64,000 bases of DNA from positions 1-64,000 of the forward strand of contig CALKUH010000028.1 of assembly GCA_937996795.1 (NCBI GenBank), read 5' to 3'. This DNA comes from an uncultured Verrucomicrobiota bacterium (GTDB lineage: Bacteria; Verrucomicrobiota; Kiritimatiellia; CAIVKH01). This document shows, piece by piece, positions 7,816 to 19,206 of the stretch (position 1 is the first letter of the stretch; every line of letters begins with the position of its first letter). The notes under the pieces were generated by a model that saw nothing but the letters and a program-made list of their open reading frames with translations, had not been told where the DNA came from and did not search any database. A program made the position numbers and the translations under genes.

Positions 7816-9022
7816 CGGACGCATCGGCCTCCCAGCCCGTGTCTTTGTGTTCCGGATGAGCAAGCACATCGGCAAAACGCGGATCGTTCAGCGGCAGGAA
7901 CGGGCGGCTCTTCAGGAAACCGAGGAAGACGTAGAGCCAGAGGCCGAACAGGCCCACCGGCGCGGCGAGGTCGAGCCAGTGCAGGTGGAACTCCTTGTGA
8001 CGGAACGCGGGCATCAGCATCCAGAAGTAGTCCACCAACCGCATGACCAGCAGCCAGACCGCGATCCGCGCGAGGATGCGCGGATTCTTCTTCGTGGACT
8101 TCATCAGCATCAATGCAAACGGGATGCCGAAGTGGAACACCGCGAGCCCGATCGCGATCTCCGGCCACGGCGCGTGGCTGCGGTGGATGTAGTACTCCAC
8201 CTCCTCGGGCAGGTTGCCGGACCAGATGATGACGAACTGGCTGACGCCCATGTAGGTCCAGAGAATGTTGAACGCAAAAATCAGGTTGCCGATGTCGTGA
8301 TACTGCTGCGTGCCGATCACCGCGCCGTAGCGTTTGTCGGCGGACAGCATGTAGGCGATGATCGCGAAGAGGCAGAGCGTCGCAAGGCCCTGCGCCACCA
8401 TCAGCATCGCGCCGTAGATAGAGGAATACCACTTCGGCTCGACGGACATCGCCCAGTCAAAGCCGGCAAACGTCACCGCGAGGCCGAAGGCCACGAGACC
8501 GATGCCGCTGAGCATCCGCATCTTGCGCCCATACATCTCCGCGTCCGCCTTGTTCTCGTCCTGCTTGCGCGACCACTTCACGAGCAGGGTGGCGAGGCCG
8601 ATCCAGACGGCGAAGTAGATGACCGCGCGGACGTGGAAGTCCTGGACGTTCAGGTACATCCCCTTATGGTGCATCACATGCTCGAGAACGTGATCGTGGT
8701 GCGCGGCCGGGTTCACCCACGCATAGAGGTGGTCCAGCCCGAACAGCAGCGGGATGAAGAACAACGCGAGCAGCGGGAACGTCCGCGCCGCCGCTTCATA
8801 GGGACGCTGCAACACGAGGCCCCACCGCCCCGTCGCGAGGTGATGGATCATGAGGAGGCCGAGCGCGCCCGCCGGGAAGGCGAAGACATACAGGAAGGCC
8901 ATCAGCCAGGATTGGAAGAATTGCGCCGGTCCGGCCACGACATAGCCCGCCCCGGCCGCGGCGGTGCCGAGCAGCCCGATGACGAGCGCCTTGCTGCGGA
9001 TGTTCTGGATCGTTTCGTTCAT
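7808..9022 (-). CDS. actF: Alternative complex III membrane subunit ActF
   Basis: A 404-residue polytopic protein with about ten hydrophobic segments. It belongs to the NrfD-like ActF family of the quinol:cytochrome c oxidoreductase. Typical features are FAGFDWAMSVEPKWYSSIYG and the histidine-rich stretch between helices (HHDHVLEHVMHHKG). ActF is paralogous to ActC and forms the second membrane half of the complex, and it does not bind haem. Start ATG 9022 lies five bases after the actE stop. An in-frame extension upstream overlaps actE and is ignored. Confidence 0.92.
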   Translation of the reverse strand: MNETIQNIRSKALVIGLLGTAAAGAGYVVAGPAQFFQSWLMAFLYVFAFPAGALGLLMIHHLATGRWGLVLQRPYEAAARTFPLLALFFIPLLFGLDHLYAWVNPAAHHDHVLEHVMHHKGMYLNVQDFHVRAVIYFAVWIGLATLLVKWSRKQDENKADAEMYGRKMRMLSGIGLVAFGLAVTFAGFDWAMSVEPKWYSSIYGAMLMVAQGLATLCLFAIIAYMLSADKRYGAVIGTQQYHDIGNLIFAFNILWTYMGVSQFVIIWSGNLPEEVEYYIHRSHAPWPEIAIGLAVFHFGIPFALMLMKSTKKNPRILARIAVWLLVMRLVDYFWMLMPAFRHKEFHLHWLDLAAPVGLFGLWLYVFLGFLKSRPFLPLNDPRFADVLAHPEHKDTGWEADASDA

Positions 9023-9026
9023 GGAA

Positions 9027-9650
9027 TCAATGGACCGCCGGGGGTTGGGTTGTGGCCGGCGCGGGAGCGGGCGCCTTCGCGCTTTCCAGCGCGGCGCGCT
9101 CTTCGGCGGGGACATCTTCCAGCGTGGCGTTCTGGCTCAATTGCAGCGCCCGGATGTACGCGATGATCGCCCACCGGTCGTTCACGGGGATCTGGTCGGC
9201 GTAGCTCGGCATCTGGCCAAAGCCGTTCTTGATGGCGCCGTAGAAGTAGCCGGGCGCCGAACTGCGCAGGCGCGGATCGTGGAATGAAACCGGCTTCTTG
9301 AAACCGCGCTGCACCACCATGCCGTTCCCCGAGCCGGACATGTCGTGGCAGGGCGAACAGAAAATGTTGAAGCGTTCCTGGCCGCGGACCAGGACTTCCT
9401 TCGTGACGGGGAACGGGAAGCGCTCCGCCATCTGGCCGTTTTCCATGCCGTCGTACAGGTGCGCGTCCTCACGCAACTGGCCGCGCGCGACGGTGCCGTC
9501 CACCAGCGGGCGCGACGCGCGCTGGTCGCTGAAGAATTCGCTTTTCTGGAGGGGCTTCACCTTCGGCTGGTCATACATGGCCTGCCGCAGTTCACAACCG
9601 GTGCCGATGAAGGCCACGCCCGCCAGCGCTATGGAAATGTAGGTACGCAT
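9027..9650 (-). CDS. actE: Alternative complex III mono-haem cytochrome ActE
   Basis: A roughly 207-residue lipoprotein cytochrome c. The signal peptide ends in a lipobox (GTGC at about residues 17-20), so the protein is predicted to be lipid-anchored on the periplasmic face. One haem site, CSPCH, lies near residue 100, followed by a Met-rich region with GQMPSYADQIP typical of the distal ligand. ActE carries electrons out of ACIII to the oxidase. The C-terminus is Ala/Pro-rich. Start ATG 9650 is used; a GTG codon directly before it is possible. It lies between actD and actF with gaps of four bases. Confidence 0.9.
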   Translation of the reverse strand: MRTYISIALAGVAFIGTGCELRQAMYDQPKVKPLQKSEFFSDQRASRPLVDGTVARGQLREDAHLYDGMENGQMAERFPFPVTKEVLVRGQERFNIFCSPCHDMSGSGNGMVVQRGFKKPVSFHDPRLRSSAPGYFYGAIKNGFGQMPSYADQIPVNDRWAIIAYIRALQLSQNATLEDVPAEERAALESAKAPAPAPATTQPPAVH

Positions 9651-9654
9651 CACG

Positions 9655-10245
9655 TCAGTTCATCAGGGGGCCGTCATCCTGGTCGGCGCCCGACTCCTCG
9701 AAAGGCGCCACGCCCACGAAGTCCGCGCCCGTTTTCCGCAGGAACGCCTCCGTCCCGTTCAGCTCAAATTTCGGATCCGCCGCCTCGACCACGATCATGA
9801 ACGTGCTCGTCGTGGTGTTCTCCACGCGGGGCGCGGCGAACACGGGGTGGTACGGGCGCGGCAGGTTGTTCCGCACGAGCATGCCGACGAACGCCGTCAG
9901 CCCGGCGAAGAGCACCGTGCACTCGAAGATGACCGGGATGAAATTAGGCCAGCTGAACAGCGGGCGACCGGTGGTGATGTGCGGGTATTGGAAGACCGAG
10001 AGGTAGGTCTGCATGGCGAAGCCCACCAGGGCGCCTGCGATCGCGCCGCCGAGGACCAGCCCGGCCATCTTGCTCTTCGGGAGGCCGAGCGCATCGACGA
10101 TGCCGTGCACGGGGAACGGCGTCAGCGCGTCGACGCGCGTATAGCCCGCGTCGCGCACCTGTTCGGCGGCCTTCAACAGCGCTTCCGGCGTCGGATATTC
10201 CGCCACGAGGCCGTACACGGTTGGTTTGGAGGGAGCTTGGCTCAT
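9655..10245 (-). CDS. actD: Alternative complex III subunit ActD (DUF3341)
   Basis: A 196-residue protein with an N-terminal cytoplasmic domain starting VYGLVAEYPTPEALL and two central membrane helices (about 63-85 and 107-130). The C-terminal soluble part contains TSTFMIVVEAADPKF. This is the DUF3341 architecture of ActD, a cofactor-free structural subunit of ACIII. It follows actC by two bases, and actE starts four bases after its end. Confidence 0.92.
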   Translation of the reverse strand: MSQAPSKPTVYGLVAEYPTPEALLKAAEQVRDAGYTRVDALTPFPVHGIVDALGLPKSKMAGLVLGGAIAGALVGFAMQTYLSVFQYPHITTGRPLFSWPNFIPVIFECTVLFAGLTAFVGMLVRNNLPRPYHPVFAAPRVENTTTSTFMIVVEAADPKFELNGTEAFLRKTGADFVGVAPFEESGADQDDGPLMN

Positions 10246-10247
10246 GG

Positions 10248-11632
<1,385 letters not shown>

Positions 11633-11633
<1 letters not shown>

Positions 11634-14600
11634 CAGGCGTGCTCCCCGTGGGCGGCTGCGGCCGCGGGTTCTTCAAGCTCAGGATTCGGATTCCGCACGC
11701 GCGCCAGGTACGTGGTGCGCGGGCGGCTGTTCAATTCGACCAGCATGCCGTAGTTCAGCGGGTTGGCGCGCATCTTCGCGACGGCGTCTTCCGGGTTGTT
11801 GATGTCGCCGAACACGATCGCGCGCGTCGGGCAGGCCTGCTGGCAGGCCGTTTGCAGGCCGTCGGCCTTCACGTCCACCAACCGGCCCTGTTTCTTCGCC
11901 GTGATGCGCGCCTCGCTGATACGCTGCGTGCAATAGGTGCACTTCTCCATCACGCCGCGCGCGCGAACGGTGACGTCCGGGTTGCGCTGGAGCTTGTAGC
12001 TCGGCGTCGTGTGGTCGGCGAACTTGAGGTAGTTGAAGCGGCGGACCTTGTACGGGCAGTTGTTCGAGCAGTACCGGGTGCCGACGCACCGGTTGTATAC
12101 CATCTGGTTGAGACCGTCGCGGCTGTGCACCGTCGCGGCCACCGGGCATACGGATTCGCACGGCGCGTTTTCGCAGTGCATGCACGTCACGGGCTGCATC
12201 ACCGCGCTGCTCGGATGCAGCGGGTCGGTGCCCGTGAAGTAGCGGTCCACGCGGATCCAGTGCATCTCGCGCCCGCGGCGGACCTGCTCCTTGCCGACGA
12301 CCGGGATGTTGTTCTCCGCCTGGCAGGCGGTCACGCAGGCGCCACAGCCGATGCAGGCATTGAGGTTGATCACCATGCCCCACTGGTTGCCCTGCGAATA
12401 GTCGAAGCCGGGGTAAATGGTGACCGGCACCTGGCCGAATTCGTCGTACTTCTTGATGAATTCGGGATTGGCCTGGTACTCCGCGAGCGTGGCTTCGCGG
12501 TAAATCCGGTTGTGGTGCTTCTCGCTGAGGACGTGGTGTTCCTGCGTCGTCACGACATCGACCGAGCGGCCGGTGTCGCGGACGGCGGCCACCGTGATCC
12601 ACGGCTGCTCCGTGGTACGGATGGGATAGGCGTTAAACCCCGTGCCGTTGCCCGTGCGGCCCGCCGCCGTGCGGCCGCCGCCGAGATACACCGTCGCACA
12701 CTCTTCCGGGTGGCCGGGCTGGATAAAGACCGGGCCCTCGACCGCGCGGTCGCCGACCTTCAACTCCGCCACGAAGCCGTTTTTCTTGAGGCGCAGATAG
12801 GCCGCTGTCTGGGGCGCGACCACGATCACATTGTCCCAGACGACTTTCGTCATCGGGCGCGGCAGTTCCTGCAGCCATCCATTGTTCGCGAACCGTCCGT
12901 CCCACACGCCGGGATCGGGCTGGAACATCACTTCCAGTTCGCCCGCGGCCAGCGGACGCACCGCGGGCGGCGTGGAGGCAACGCCCTGCGCCAGCTTCAC
13001 CGACTTCTTCGCCGACGCGGTGGCCGGCACCATGCCGTCGTGCAACCAGCGCCGCCATTTCTTGTCGAACTCATCGCCGGCGCCGGAGGCCTGCTTCCAA
13101 TACTCCTGGACAATGTCCAGCCCCTTGCGGCCCGCGCGACCCAGCAGCGCGGACAGGACCTCGTGCGCCGAGCGCCCGCTGTACAGCGGCTCGATCAGCG
13201 GCTGCACGATCGACGCCGTGCCGTCGAACGCGCGGGCATCGCTCCATTCCTCAAGATAGTGCGTCGCCGCGATGTGCCACGGGCAGCGCCGCGCGGTCTC
13301 GTCCACATAAAGGCCCTGGTGCACCGCCATCGGCACGATGTCGAGCGCGGCGGCAAAGTTGCAGTCGGCCGGTGCGTCGTACACCGGGTTGCAGCCCAGC
13401 ATGACGAGCATCGAAACCGCGCCGGCTGACATGTCGGCGGCGAGCTGCTTGATCGAAGCGCCCTGCAATTCCGGCTGCGCCTCAACGGGCGCGAGGATGT
13501 CGATCGTCTTGTCAAAACTGTCCAGCGCGTCGTTCATCGCGTGCACGAGCGCATGCACGACGGGCGGCTGGTTCTCCCCCGCCACCACGATGCAGCGGCC
13601 GCGGTTCTTCTTGAGATCGCGCAGGACCGCCTCAATCCACGCCTCGTGTCCATGCACGTCGCCCTGGGCCGCGTCGATGCCGAGACCGCGCGCCAGCGCG
13701 CGCGCGATGGACTCCACCTGGCTGGCGCGCACCGACAGACGGTGATCCGCCTGCGCGCCGATCAGGGACGGGGCGCTTTCGACCGCGTACACGCGCGACA
13801 TGTCCGCGCCGAGCGCGGGGTCGCGGCGCGTCGCAAAATCGCGCGCGTAGCGGATTTGCGCGGGACCGTGTCCCAGGACATCCGCATCGAGCGTGAGGAC
13901 CACCTGCGCGCGGTCAAAGTGATGGCGCAGGGCAACGGGCTCGCCAAACGCGAGCTGGGCGCCGGCCATCTCGTTGTCGCGGTTGATGGCCTCGTACTGG
14001 TGCCACTTCGCCTCGGGGAAGCGCTCAAGCAGCGCACGAATTTGCGAAGCCAGCGTCGGCGACGTCACGGTCGGCGTGAGGATGCGCAACCCGGCGCCGC
14101 GCGTGAGTTGCAGCGGCACCAGCGCCTGCTCCATGTCGCGGCCGAATTCGTCCCACGTCGAGACGCGCCCCTTCTTGAGGTGCGACTGGGAACGATCCGG
14201 ATCGTACAACTGAAGGACAGACGCCTGCGCGAAGGGGGTCGTGCTGCCGAGGCTCGCCGGATGCTCCGGATTGCCTTCGATCTTCGTCGGCCGCCCCATG
14301 TGGCTCTCCACGAGGACGCCCTGCGCATAGCCGCCCAGCACAAAGGCGGACGCGTAAAACAACGGCTTGCCCGGGATGATTTCTTCCGGCGCATCCACAT
14401 AGGGCACGATCTTCTCGGTCGGCTGCTTGGTGCAGGCCGTGAGCCCGGCCAGCGCGAGCGATGCGCCCATCAGGCGGATGAAGTCACGGCGGTCAATGGG
14501 ATCCCAATCCGCGACGGCGGCGGCCTGCTGCGGCATTTCGCGCTCGACCATGGAGCGGAACCCCTCGGTGGAGGAAAGCTGCTCAAGGCTGCGCCAGTAC

Positions 14601-14689
14601 TGGCGACCGCGCGCCTGCGCGAGGTGGGCGCGGGCTTCAGCCAGCGTAAGATCCGGCTTGTCAAGCATATGGGAGGATCGATCGTTCAT
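11633..14689 (-). CDS. actB: Alternative complex III Fe-S/molybdopterin-like subunit ActB
   Basis: A 1018-residue fusion of a molybdopterin-oxidoreductase-like domain (about 60-700, apparently a vestigial cofactor-free form as in other ACIII) and a four-cluster ferredoxin domain. The N-terminus has a twin-arginine-like RRDFIRL followed by a hydrophobic stretch and a lipobox LTAC, so Tat export with lipidation is likely. Cysteine motifs in the ferredoxin part (about 775-980) are CIGCGACVTAC, CMHCENAPCESVCP, CVGTRYCSNNCP and CTYC with a distant ACQQACP. These suit three 4Fe-4S clusters and one 3Fe-4S cluster. The ATG overlaps the actA stop by four bases. Confidence 0.95.
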
Positions 14690-15345
14690 CGGTGGCACAG
14701 GTAGCAATCGAGCATTTTGTAGTGATCGGTGTCGATTTTGTACTCTTTAACGAGTTCGAGCCCGACTTCGCGCTGGTTCGCCGGCGGCTCCCACGCCATG
14801 TCGAACACCTTGTCCTTCGGACGCACGAAATTCTCCGGCGCGCGGTGGCAGTCCAGGCACCAGCCCATATAGAGCGTGTTCTGCTTGCGCACGAGCGGCA
14901 TCTCGTCCACCCGCCCGTGGCAGGTCGAGCAGCCAATGCCCTTCGCCACGTGGATGCTGTGGTTGAAGTACGCGAACTGCGGCAGATCATGCACGCGGTT
15001 CCACTGGAGCGACTCGCCGGTGCGCCAGCTCTCGCGAACCGGCTCAAGCATCGGGGCGTCGGCGAAAATCTGCGAGTGGCAGTTCATGCAGGTCTTCGTC
15101 GGCGGGATGCCCGCAAACGCCGCATCCTCAACCGACGTGTGGCAGTAGCGGCAGTCGATGCCCATGTTCGCATGATGCTTGTGGCTGAACGGAACCGGCT
15201 GGGCCCGCGCCACGTCCACCTCGGTGGTGTAGGGCGAGCGGGTGACCTGGTCCAGCGTGACCAGCGCGCCACCGACGACAACAACGCCCAGGACAATACT
15301 CAATCGAGCGATCGCGTTAGCGACCGGATGAAAAATCTGCGCCAT
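14686..15345 (-). CDS. actA: Alternative complex III pentahaem cytochrome ActA
   Basis: A 219-residue multihaem cytochrome, first gene of the operon. An N-terminal membrane helix (about 14-32) is followed by exactly five CxxCH sites: CRYCH, CMNCH, CSTCH, CLDCH and CYLCH, the last at the very C-terminus. This is the standard ActA arrangement. The haem wire passes electrons from the ActB/ActC side towards ActE and the oxidase. A candidate promoter lies about 100 nt upstream on the minus strand. Confidence 0.95.
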   Translation of the reverse strand: MAQIFHPVANAIARLSIVLGVVVVGGALVTLDQVTRSPYTTEVDVARAQPVPFSHKHHANMGIDCRYCHTSVEDAAFAGIPPTKTCMNCHSQIFADAPMLEPVRESWRTGESLQWNRVHDLPQFAYFNHSIHVAKGIGCSTCHGRVDEMPLVRKQNTLYMGWCLDCHRAPENFVRPKDKVFDMAWEPPANQREVGLELVKEYKIDTDHYKMLDCYLCHR

Positions 15346-15443
15346 GCTGCGTTAGAAATCCTTTGCGTGCCCAAGCCTCATGCTCCAGCACGCTGCTGCG
15401 CGAAAGGTCGCGCGACTCTCAAGCCCCTCAAGCGAACGGGTGA

Positions 15444-15472
15444 TAGATAAAGGAGTGCCGATGGTCCGTCAA
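15444..15472 (-). promoter_or_regulatory. Candidate sigma70-type promoter for the act-cox operon
   Basis: On the minus strand, TTGACG (complement of 15467-15472) is followed after exactly 17 nt by TATCTA (complement of 15444-15449). The -35 matches five of six consensus positions; the -10 is weak, matching TAT only. Transcription would begin near 15437, giving a leader of about 92 nt before actA. Confidence 0.4.
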
Positions 15473-15510
15473 GCAGACCACGGAGAAAAATTGAAAAAAA
15501 GTGCCGATTG

Positions 15511-15527
15511 CCGACAAATCGTGTCGG
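15511..15527. promoter_or_regulatory. Inverted repeat in actA / rhodanese-YceI divergent region
   Basis: CCGACA (15511-15516) and TGTCGG (15522-15527) form a perfect 6-bp dyad with a 5-base spacer, AATCG. A second dyad, CGATT and AATCG, overlaps it. It lies upstream of the candidate actA promoter and about 60 nt upstream of the divergent gene at 15587, so an operator is possible. The rest of the gap from 15346 to 15586 shows nothing I can name. Confidence 0.35.
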
Positions 15528-15586
15528 GAATACGCGGCGCGCGATGGAACGCGAGCGAAGATGTGGTACGTTTCGGTTAATATTTT

Positions 15587-16489
15587 ATGCACGAACAAAT
15601 CGAACCCCAGAACGCGGCACAACGCATCGCGCGAGGCGAGGCGGTGGCACTGGATCTCATGCCGGAGTCCGTCTTCGCTCACGCGCATGCACGAGGCGCG
15701 GTGAATGCGTGCGTCTATGAGGTCGCCTTCGGCGGGCGCGTCGCCGCGCTGATCCCCAACCGCTCGGCGCAGGTGATTCTGATCGACGCGGATGGCGAGG
15801 CCCGCGCGGCGGAAATGGCCGCGGAAAAAATGCGGCGCATGGGCTACGCGAACGTCTGCCGCCTGCGCGGCGGATTCGCCGCATGGCGGGAAGCCGGGCT
15901 GCCCGTTGACGGCACGGGGGCATCGCCGGCCCCACCCCGCCCGCGATCCGGCACACGCGAACTGGATCTCGCGCGCAGCCGCATCCAATGGGCCGGGCGC
16001 AACCTCGCCAACGGGCATCACGGCACGCTGCGCTTCCGCGAAGGGCGGCTCGTGTTCCACCAGGACCGGCTCACCGGGGGCGAGGCGGTCGTGGACATGG
16101 ACAGCATCGCGTGTGACGACATCGCGGACGCGGCGCTCAACCGCGTGCTGATCGACCATCTCAAGTCGGACGATTTTTTTGACGTGGCCCTCCACCCGAT
16201 CGCCCGCTGTTCGTTCACGGAACTCATCTACTCACCCGCCACGCCGCGCGGCCGCCCGAACGTACAGTGCCAGGCGGACCTCACGATCAAGGGGATCACG
16301 CACGCCATCACGTTCGACGCGATTTCCGCCGCGTCCGCGGACGACCGGTGGGTGCTGCACGGGCACTTCGACATCGACCGCACGCGCTGGCAGGTCGCCT
16401 ATGCCTCCGGTAAATGGTTCCGCCACCTCGGCATGCACCTCGTCGACGACCTCATCAGCCTCGACGTCCTGCTCGTGAGCGCGGAGTAG
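15587..16489 (+). CDS. Rhodanese-like domain fused to YceI domain
   Basis: A 300-residue two-domain protein without a signal peptide. Residues 1-108 follow the rhodanese fold: an early DLMPESVFAHAHARGAVN like the DVR...F..GHIPGA stretch, and the C-terminal GYANVCRLRGGFAAWREAGLPV. The active-site loop, however, reads VILIDADGEAR, placing Asp67 where the catalytic Cys belongs, so sulfur transfer is unlikely. Residues about 120-300 are a YceI lipocalin-like domain with the LKSDDFFDVALHP and DLTIKGITHAITFD signatures; YceI proteins bind isoprenoid-like ligands. The gene is divergent from actA and convergent with the pullulanase gene. Quinone or polyprenoid binding is a guess from the family. The start lacks a clear Shine-Dalgarno. 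Confidence 0.8.
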   Translation: MHEQIEPQNAAQRIARGEAVALDLMPESVFAHAHARGAVNACVYEVAFGGRVAALIPNRSAQVILIDADGEARAAEMAAEKMRRMGYANVCRLRGGFAAWREAGLPVDGTGASPAPPRPRSGTRELDLARSRIQWAGRNLANGHHGTLRFREGRLVFHQDRLTGGEAVVDMDSIACDDIADAALNRVLIDHLKSDDFFDVALHPIARCSFTELIYSPATPRGRPNVQCQADLTIKGITHAITFDAISAASADDRWVLHGHFDIDRTRWQVAYASGKWFRHLGMHLVDDLISLDVLLVSAE

Positions 16490-16496
16490 CTGCGCC

Positions 16497-18401
16497 TCAG
16501 CTGATCGCCACCCACGCGCTCACCGGCGCGATGTCCACGGGGCCGCCGCCGATGCGGCGGAGCGGTTTCGTCCCGGCATGCACGGCGTCCGCGCACACGG
16601 CCCACGGTGCCAGCGGGATGTGGACGCGGACCGACTCGCGATTGGCGTTGTACACCACCGCGACGCTCCGGCGCGCGCCCGCGATCACAAACGCGACCAC
16701 GCCGGCCGGCAGCCCGGGCAGGAAGGAGAGCCGTTTGCGGATTTCCGCGGCGCTCGACAGCCGGAACTCGGGCACGGCTTTGCGCAGCGCGATCAGGCCG
16801 CGGTAGTAGGCCACGAGGTCCGCGTACTTTTCCTTGCGCCGCCAGTCGATCGCGTTCACCGCGTCGGGCTTGTTGTAGCTGTTTTCGACGCCCTTCTTGC
16901 CGCGCGCGAATTCCTCGCCCGCGTGCAGGAAGCTGATGCCCTGCGACGTGAGCACAATCGCGGCGGCGAGTTTGTTCATCCGCAGGCGCAGCGACTCCGG
17001 CGCGCCCTTTGCGGTGAGCGCGAGCTTGTCCCACAGCGCATGGTTGTCGTGACAGGAATTGTAGGTGACACAGCGCCAGGGTTCGACGGCCCACGGCCCG
17101 CGCCAGGCGTCGCCCTTCGGGAAGGACACCTGCGGGTGCTTCACCGACGCGACGACACCGCTCTTGATCGTCTCCTCAAACCCCGGCTCGCCCTGCACGA
17201 AACCGCCCTTCGCGTGGTCCATCACGGTGCCCTTGATGCCGTCGCGGATCGTGTCGCTGAACGCGGCGATGCGGTCGAGCGCGCGCACATTCGTCTTCAT
17301 CGCGCGTTTCGCGAACGGCAGCGGCGAGTCTCCGCCGGTCCATCCCTCGCCATAGAGCAGGATCGACCGGTCCACGCGGTCCAGCGCGCGGCGGATGACC
17401 TTCATCGTCTCCACATCGTGCAGCCCCATCAGGTCAAAGCGGAACCCGTCGATGTGATATTCGCGCGCCCAGTACACCAGCGAATCCACCATCATCTTCC
17501 GCACCATCGACCGGTCGGACGCGACTTCGTTGCCGCACCCGGACCCGTTGGCGAATCCGCCCTTCGCATCCTGGCGGTGGTAATAGCCGGGCACGATCTG
17601 GTGGAAATGCGAGTCGCCGCCGCGGTACGTGTGGTTGTAGACCACGTCCATCACGACCCGGATGCCCGCGCGGTGCAGCGCCTGGACCATCTGCTTGAAT
17701 TCGCGGATGCGGACCTCGCCGTGGAACGGATCGGTCGAATAGGACCCTTCCGGCACGTTGTAGTTCTGCGGGTCGTAGCCCCAGTTGTACTGCGCCTTGT
17801 GGAGCTTCGCCTCGTCGATGCTCGCGTAGTCGAACGCGGGCAGCAGGTGCAGGTGCGTGATGCCCAGTTCGCGCAAATGGTCGAGCCCCGCGCCGTGCGC
17901 AAGGCCGCGCTCCGTGAGCCCGAGGAACTTGCCTTTGTGCTTTGCGCCCGCCGACGCATGGATCGTCGCATCGCGCACATGGAGCTCATAGATCACCGCG
18001 TCCGTCGGCTGTTTAAACGCCGGCTTCCGGTCGCGCGCCCATCCGGCGGGATTCGTCTTCGACAAATCGACAATCATCGCCCGCTGCCCATTCGCGCCCG
18101 TCGCCTTCGCATACGGGTCCACCGCCTCGGCGGTCTGAGCGCCGTGGCGCACGCGGTAGGTGTAGTACACGCCGGACCAGTCGCCCTCGATCGCGCGCGT
18201 CCAGGTGCCCTGCGCGCTCCGCTTCATCGGCCACAACCCGATTGCCGGCCCGCCCCAGCCCTCCTTGTACAGGACCACCTGCACCTCGTCCGCCAGCGGC
18301 GCCCAGAGGCGGAACTTCGTTTTGGATCGGGCCCACACCGCGCCCAGGTCGGACCCGGCATAGTGAAAGCGGCGTCGAAAAGCAGCGGACTCAAAGCGCA
18401 T
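16497..18401 (-). CDS. pulA: Type I pullulanase (GH13)
   Basis: A 634-residue glycoside hydrolase family 13 enzyme that cleaves alpha-1,6 branch links in pullulan, glycogen or starch. An N-terminal CBM48-like module (about 10-100) is followed by the catalytic barrel. The type I pullulanase signature YNWGYDPQNYNVPEGSYS is present, as is DVVYNHTY (region I). The nucleophile is in DGFRFDLMGLHD, the acid in LLYGEGW, and the region IV His-Asp in SCHDNH. There is no signal peptide, so the enzyme is cytoplasmic and probably debranches glycogen. The start at ATG 18401 is preceded by GGGGAGA at good spacing; frames reaching 18467 are less likely. Confidence 0.93.
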   Translation of the reverse strand: MRFESAAFRRRFHYAGSDLGAVWARSKTKFRLWAPLADEVQVVLYKEGWGGPAIGLWPMKRSAQGTWTRAIEGDWSGVYYTYRVRHGAQTAEAVDPYAKATGANGQRAMIVDLSKTNPAGWARDRKPAFKQPTDAVIYELHVRDATIHASAGAKHKGKFLGLTERGLAHGAGLDHLRELGITHLHLLPAFDYASIDEAKLHKAQYNWGYDPQNYNVPEGSYSTDPFHGEVRIREFKQMVQALHRAGIRVVMDVVYNHTYRGGDSHFHQIVPGYYHRQDAKGGFANGSGCGNEVASDRSMVRKMMVDSLVYWAREYHIDGFRFDLMGLHDVETMKVIRRALDRVDRSILLYGEGWTGGDSPLPFAKRAMKTNVRALDRIAAFSDTIRDGIKGTVMDHAKGGFVQGEPGFEETIKSGVVASVKHPQVSFPKGDAWRGPWAVEPWRCVTYNSCHDNHALWDKLALTAKGAPESLRLRMNKLAAAIVLTSQGISFLHAGEEFARGKKGVENSYNKPDAVNAIDWRRKEKYADLVAYYRGLIALRKAVPEFRLSSAAEIRKRLSFLPGLPAGVVAFVIAGARRSVAVVYNANRESVRVHIPLAPWAVCADAVHAGTKPLRRIGGGPVDIAPVSAWVAIS

Positions 18402-18519
18402 CGCGGTTCTCCCCATATGCCCGCGCATCATAGCAGCAGGCGCGCGTCGGACAATCCGATTGAACACTCCCTGAAAGGAACACGCCTCTCGCGCGACGCA
18501 TCAGGCAAGGAGACCCCTC

Positions 18520-19131
18520 ATGAAAAAACGCCTCGCGCTCATCGTCGTGCTTGCCGCGACAACCATCGCCCGCGCGGAAATCGCCGGCTCGCCGGAAACG
18601 GTCCAGCCGCTCCAGCCGCCGGCCACCATTCCCGATGTGGCGGTGACGGCGATGGACGGCACCCGGTGGTCGCTCCACGACGCGCTGTCCGGACAGCCGA
18701 CCGTTTTCGTCGTCTATCGCGGCGGGTGGTGTCCCTATTGCACGAAGCACCTCGCCGGCCTCCAAAAGATTCTGCCGGAGTTGCACCAGCTCGGCTACCG
18801 GCTCGTCGCGCTCAGCCCAGACCCGGTCGAGGAACTGAACAAAACGCTCGGGAACGAGAAGCTCGATTACACGCTGCTCAGCGATTCCACCTTCGCCGCG
18901 GCGGAAGCGCTGGGCCTCGCGTTCCGGCTGGATGACAAGACCATCAAGGCCTACAACAGCTACGGCATCCCGCTCTACGGTCCGCCCGGATCCACGGACA
19001 AGGTGCTCCCCGTGCCCGCCGTCTTCCTGACCGACCGCGAAGGCCGCGTCACCTTCACCCACACCAACCCCGACTACACCCAGCGCCTCTCCGCCAAAGC
19101 CCTGCTCGACGCCGCCCGCTCGAAACCATGA
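18520..19131 (+). CDS. Exported peroxiredoxin-like protein (AhpC/TSA family)
   Basis: A 203-residue thioredoxin-fold protein with a signal peptide (cleavage likely after ARA near residue 21). The redox motif is GGWCPYCTKHL near residues 67-77, a CxxC of the peroxiredoxin-like subgroup. The family reduces peroxides or acts as a periplasmic thiol oxidoreductase. The C-terminal part keeps VFLTDREGRVTFTHTNPDY. A strong AAGGAGA lies six bases before the ATG. The gene is divergent from the pullulanase gene, with 118 nt between starts. Confidence 0.85.
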   Translation: MKKRLALIVVLAATTIARAEIAGSPETVQPLQPPATIPDVAVTAMDGTRWSLHDALSGQPTVFVVYRGGWCPYCTKHLAGLQKILPELHQLGYRLVALSPDPVEELNKTLGNEKLDYTLLSDSTFAAAEALGLAFRLDDKTIKAYNSYGIPLYGPPGSTDKVLPVPAVFLTDREGRVTFTHTNPDYTQRLSAKALLDAARSKP

Positions 19132-19206
19132 TCAGCGCAGGGGGCCCGACAGAAGGCTGGCCAAACCGCCGATTCGCGGCTACATAAAGATTCAGGAGAG
19201 TCCGCC

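Noticed and set aside
15380..15580. 66-codon frame in the actA divergent region
   Set aside because: It crosses the candidate promoter and dyad, has no ribosome binding site and no family resemblance.
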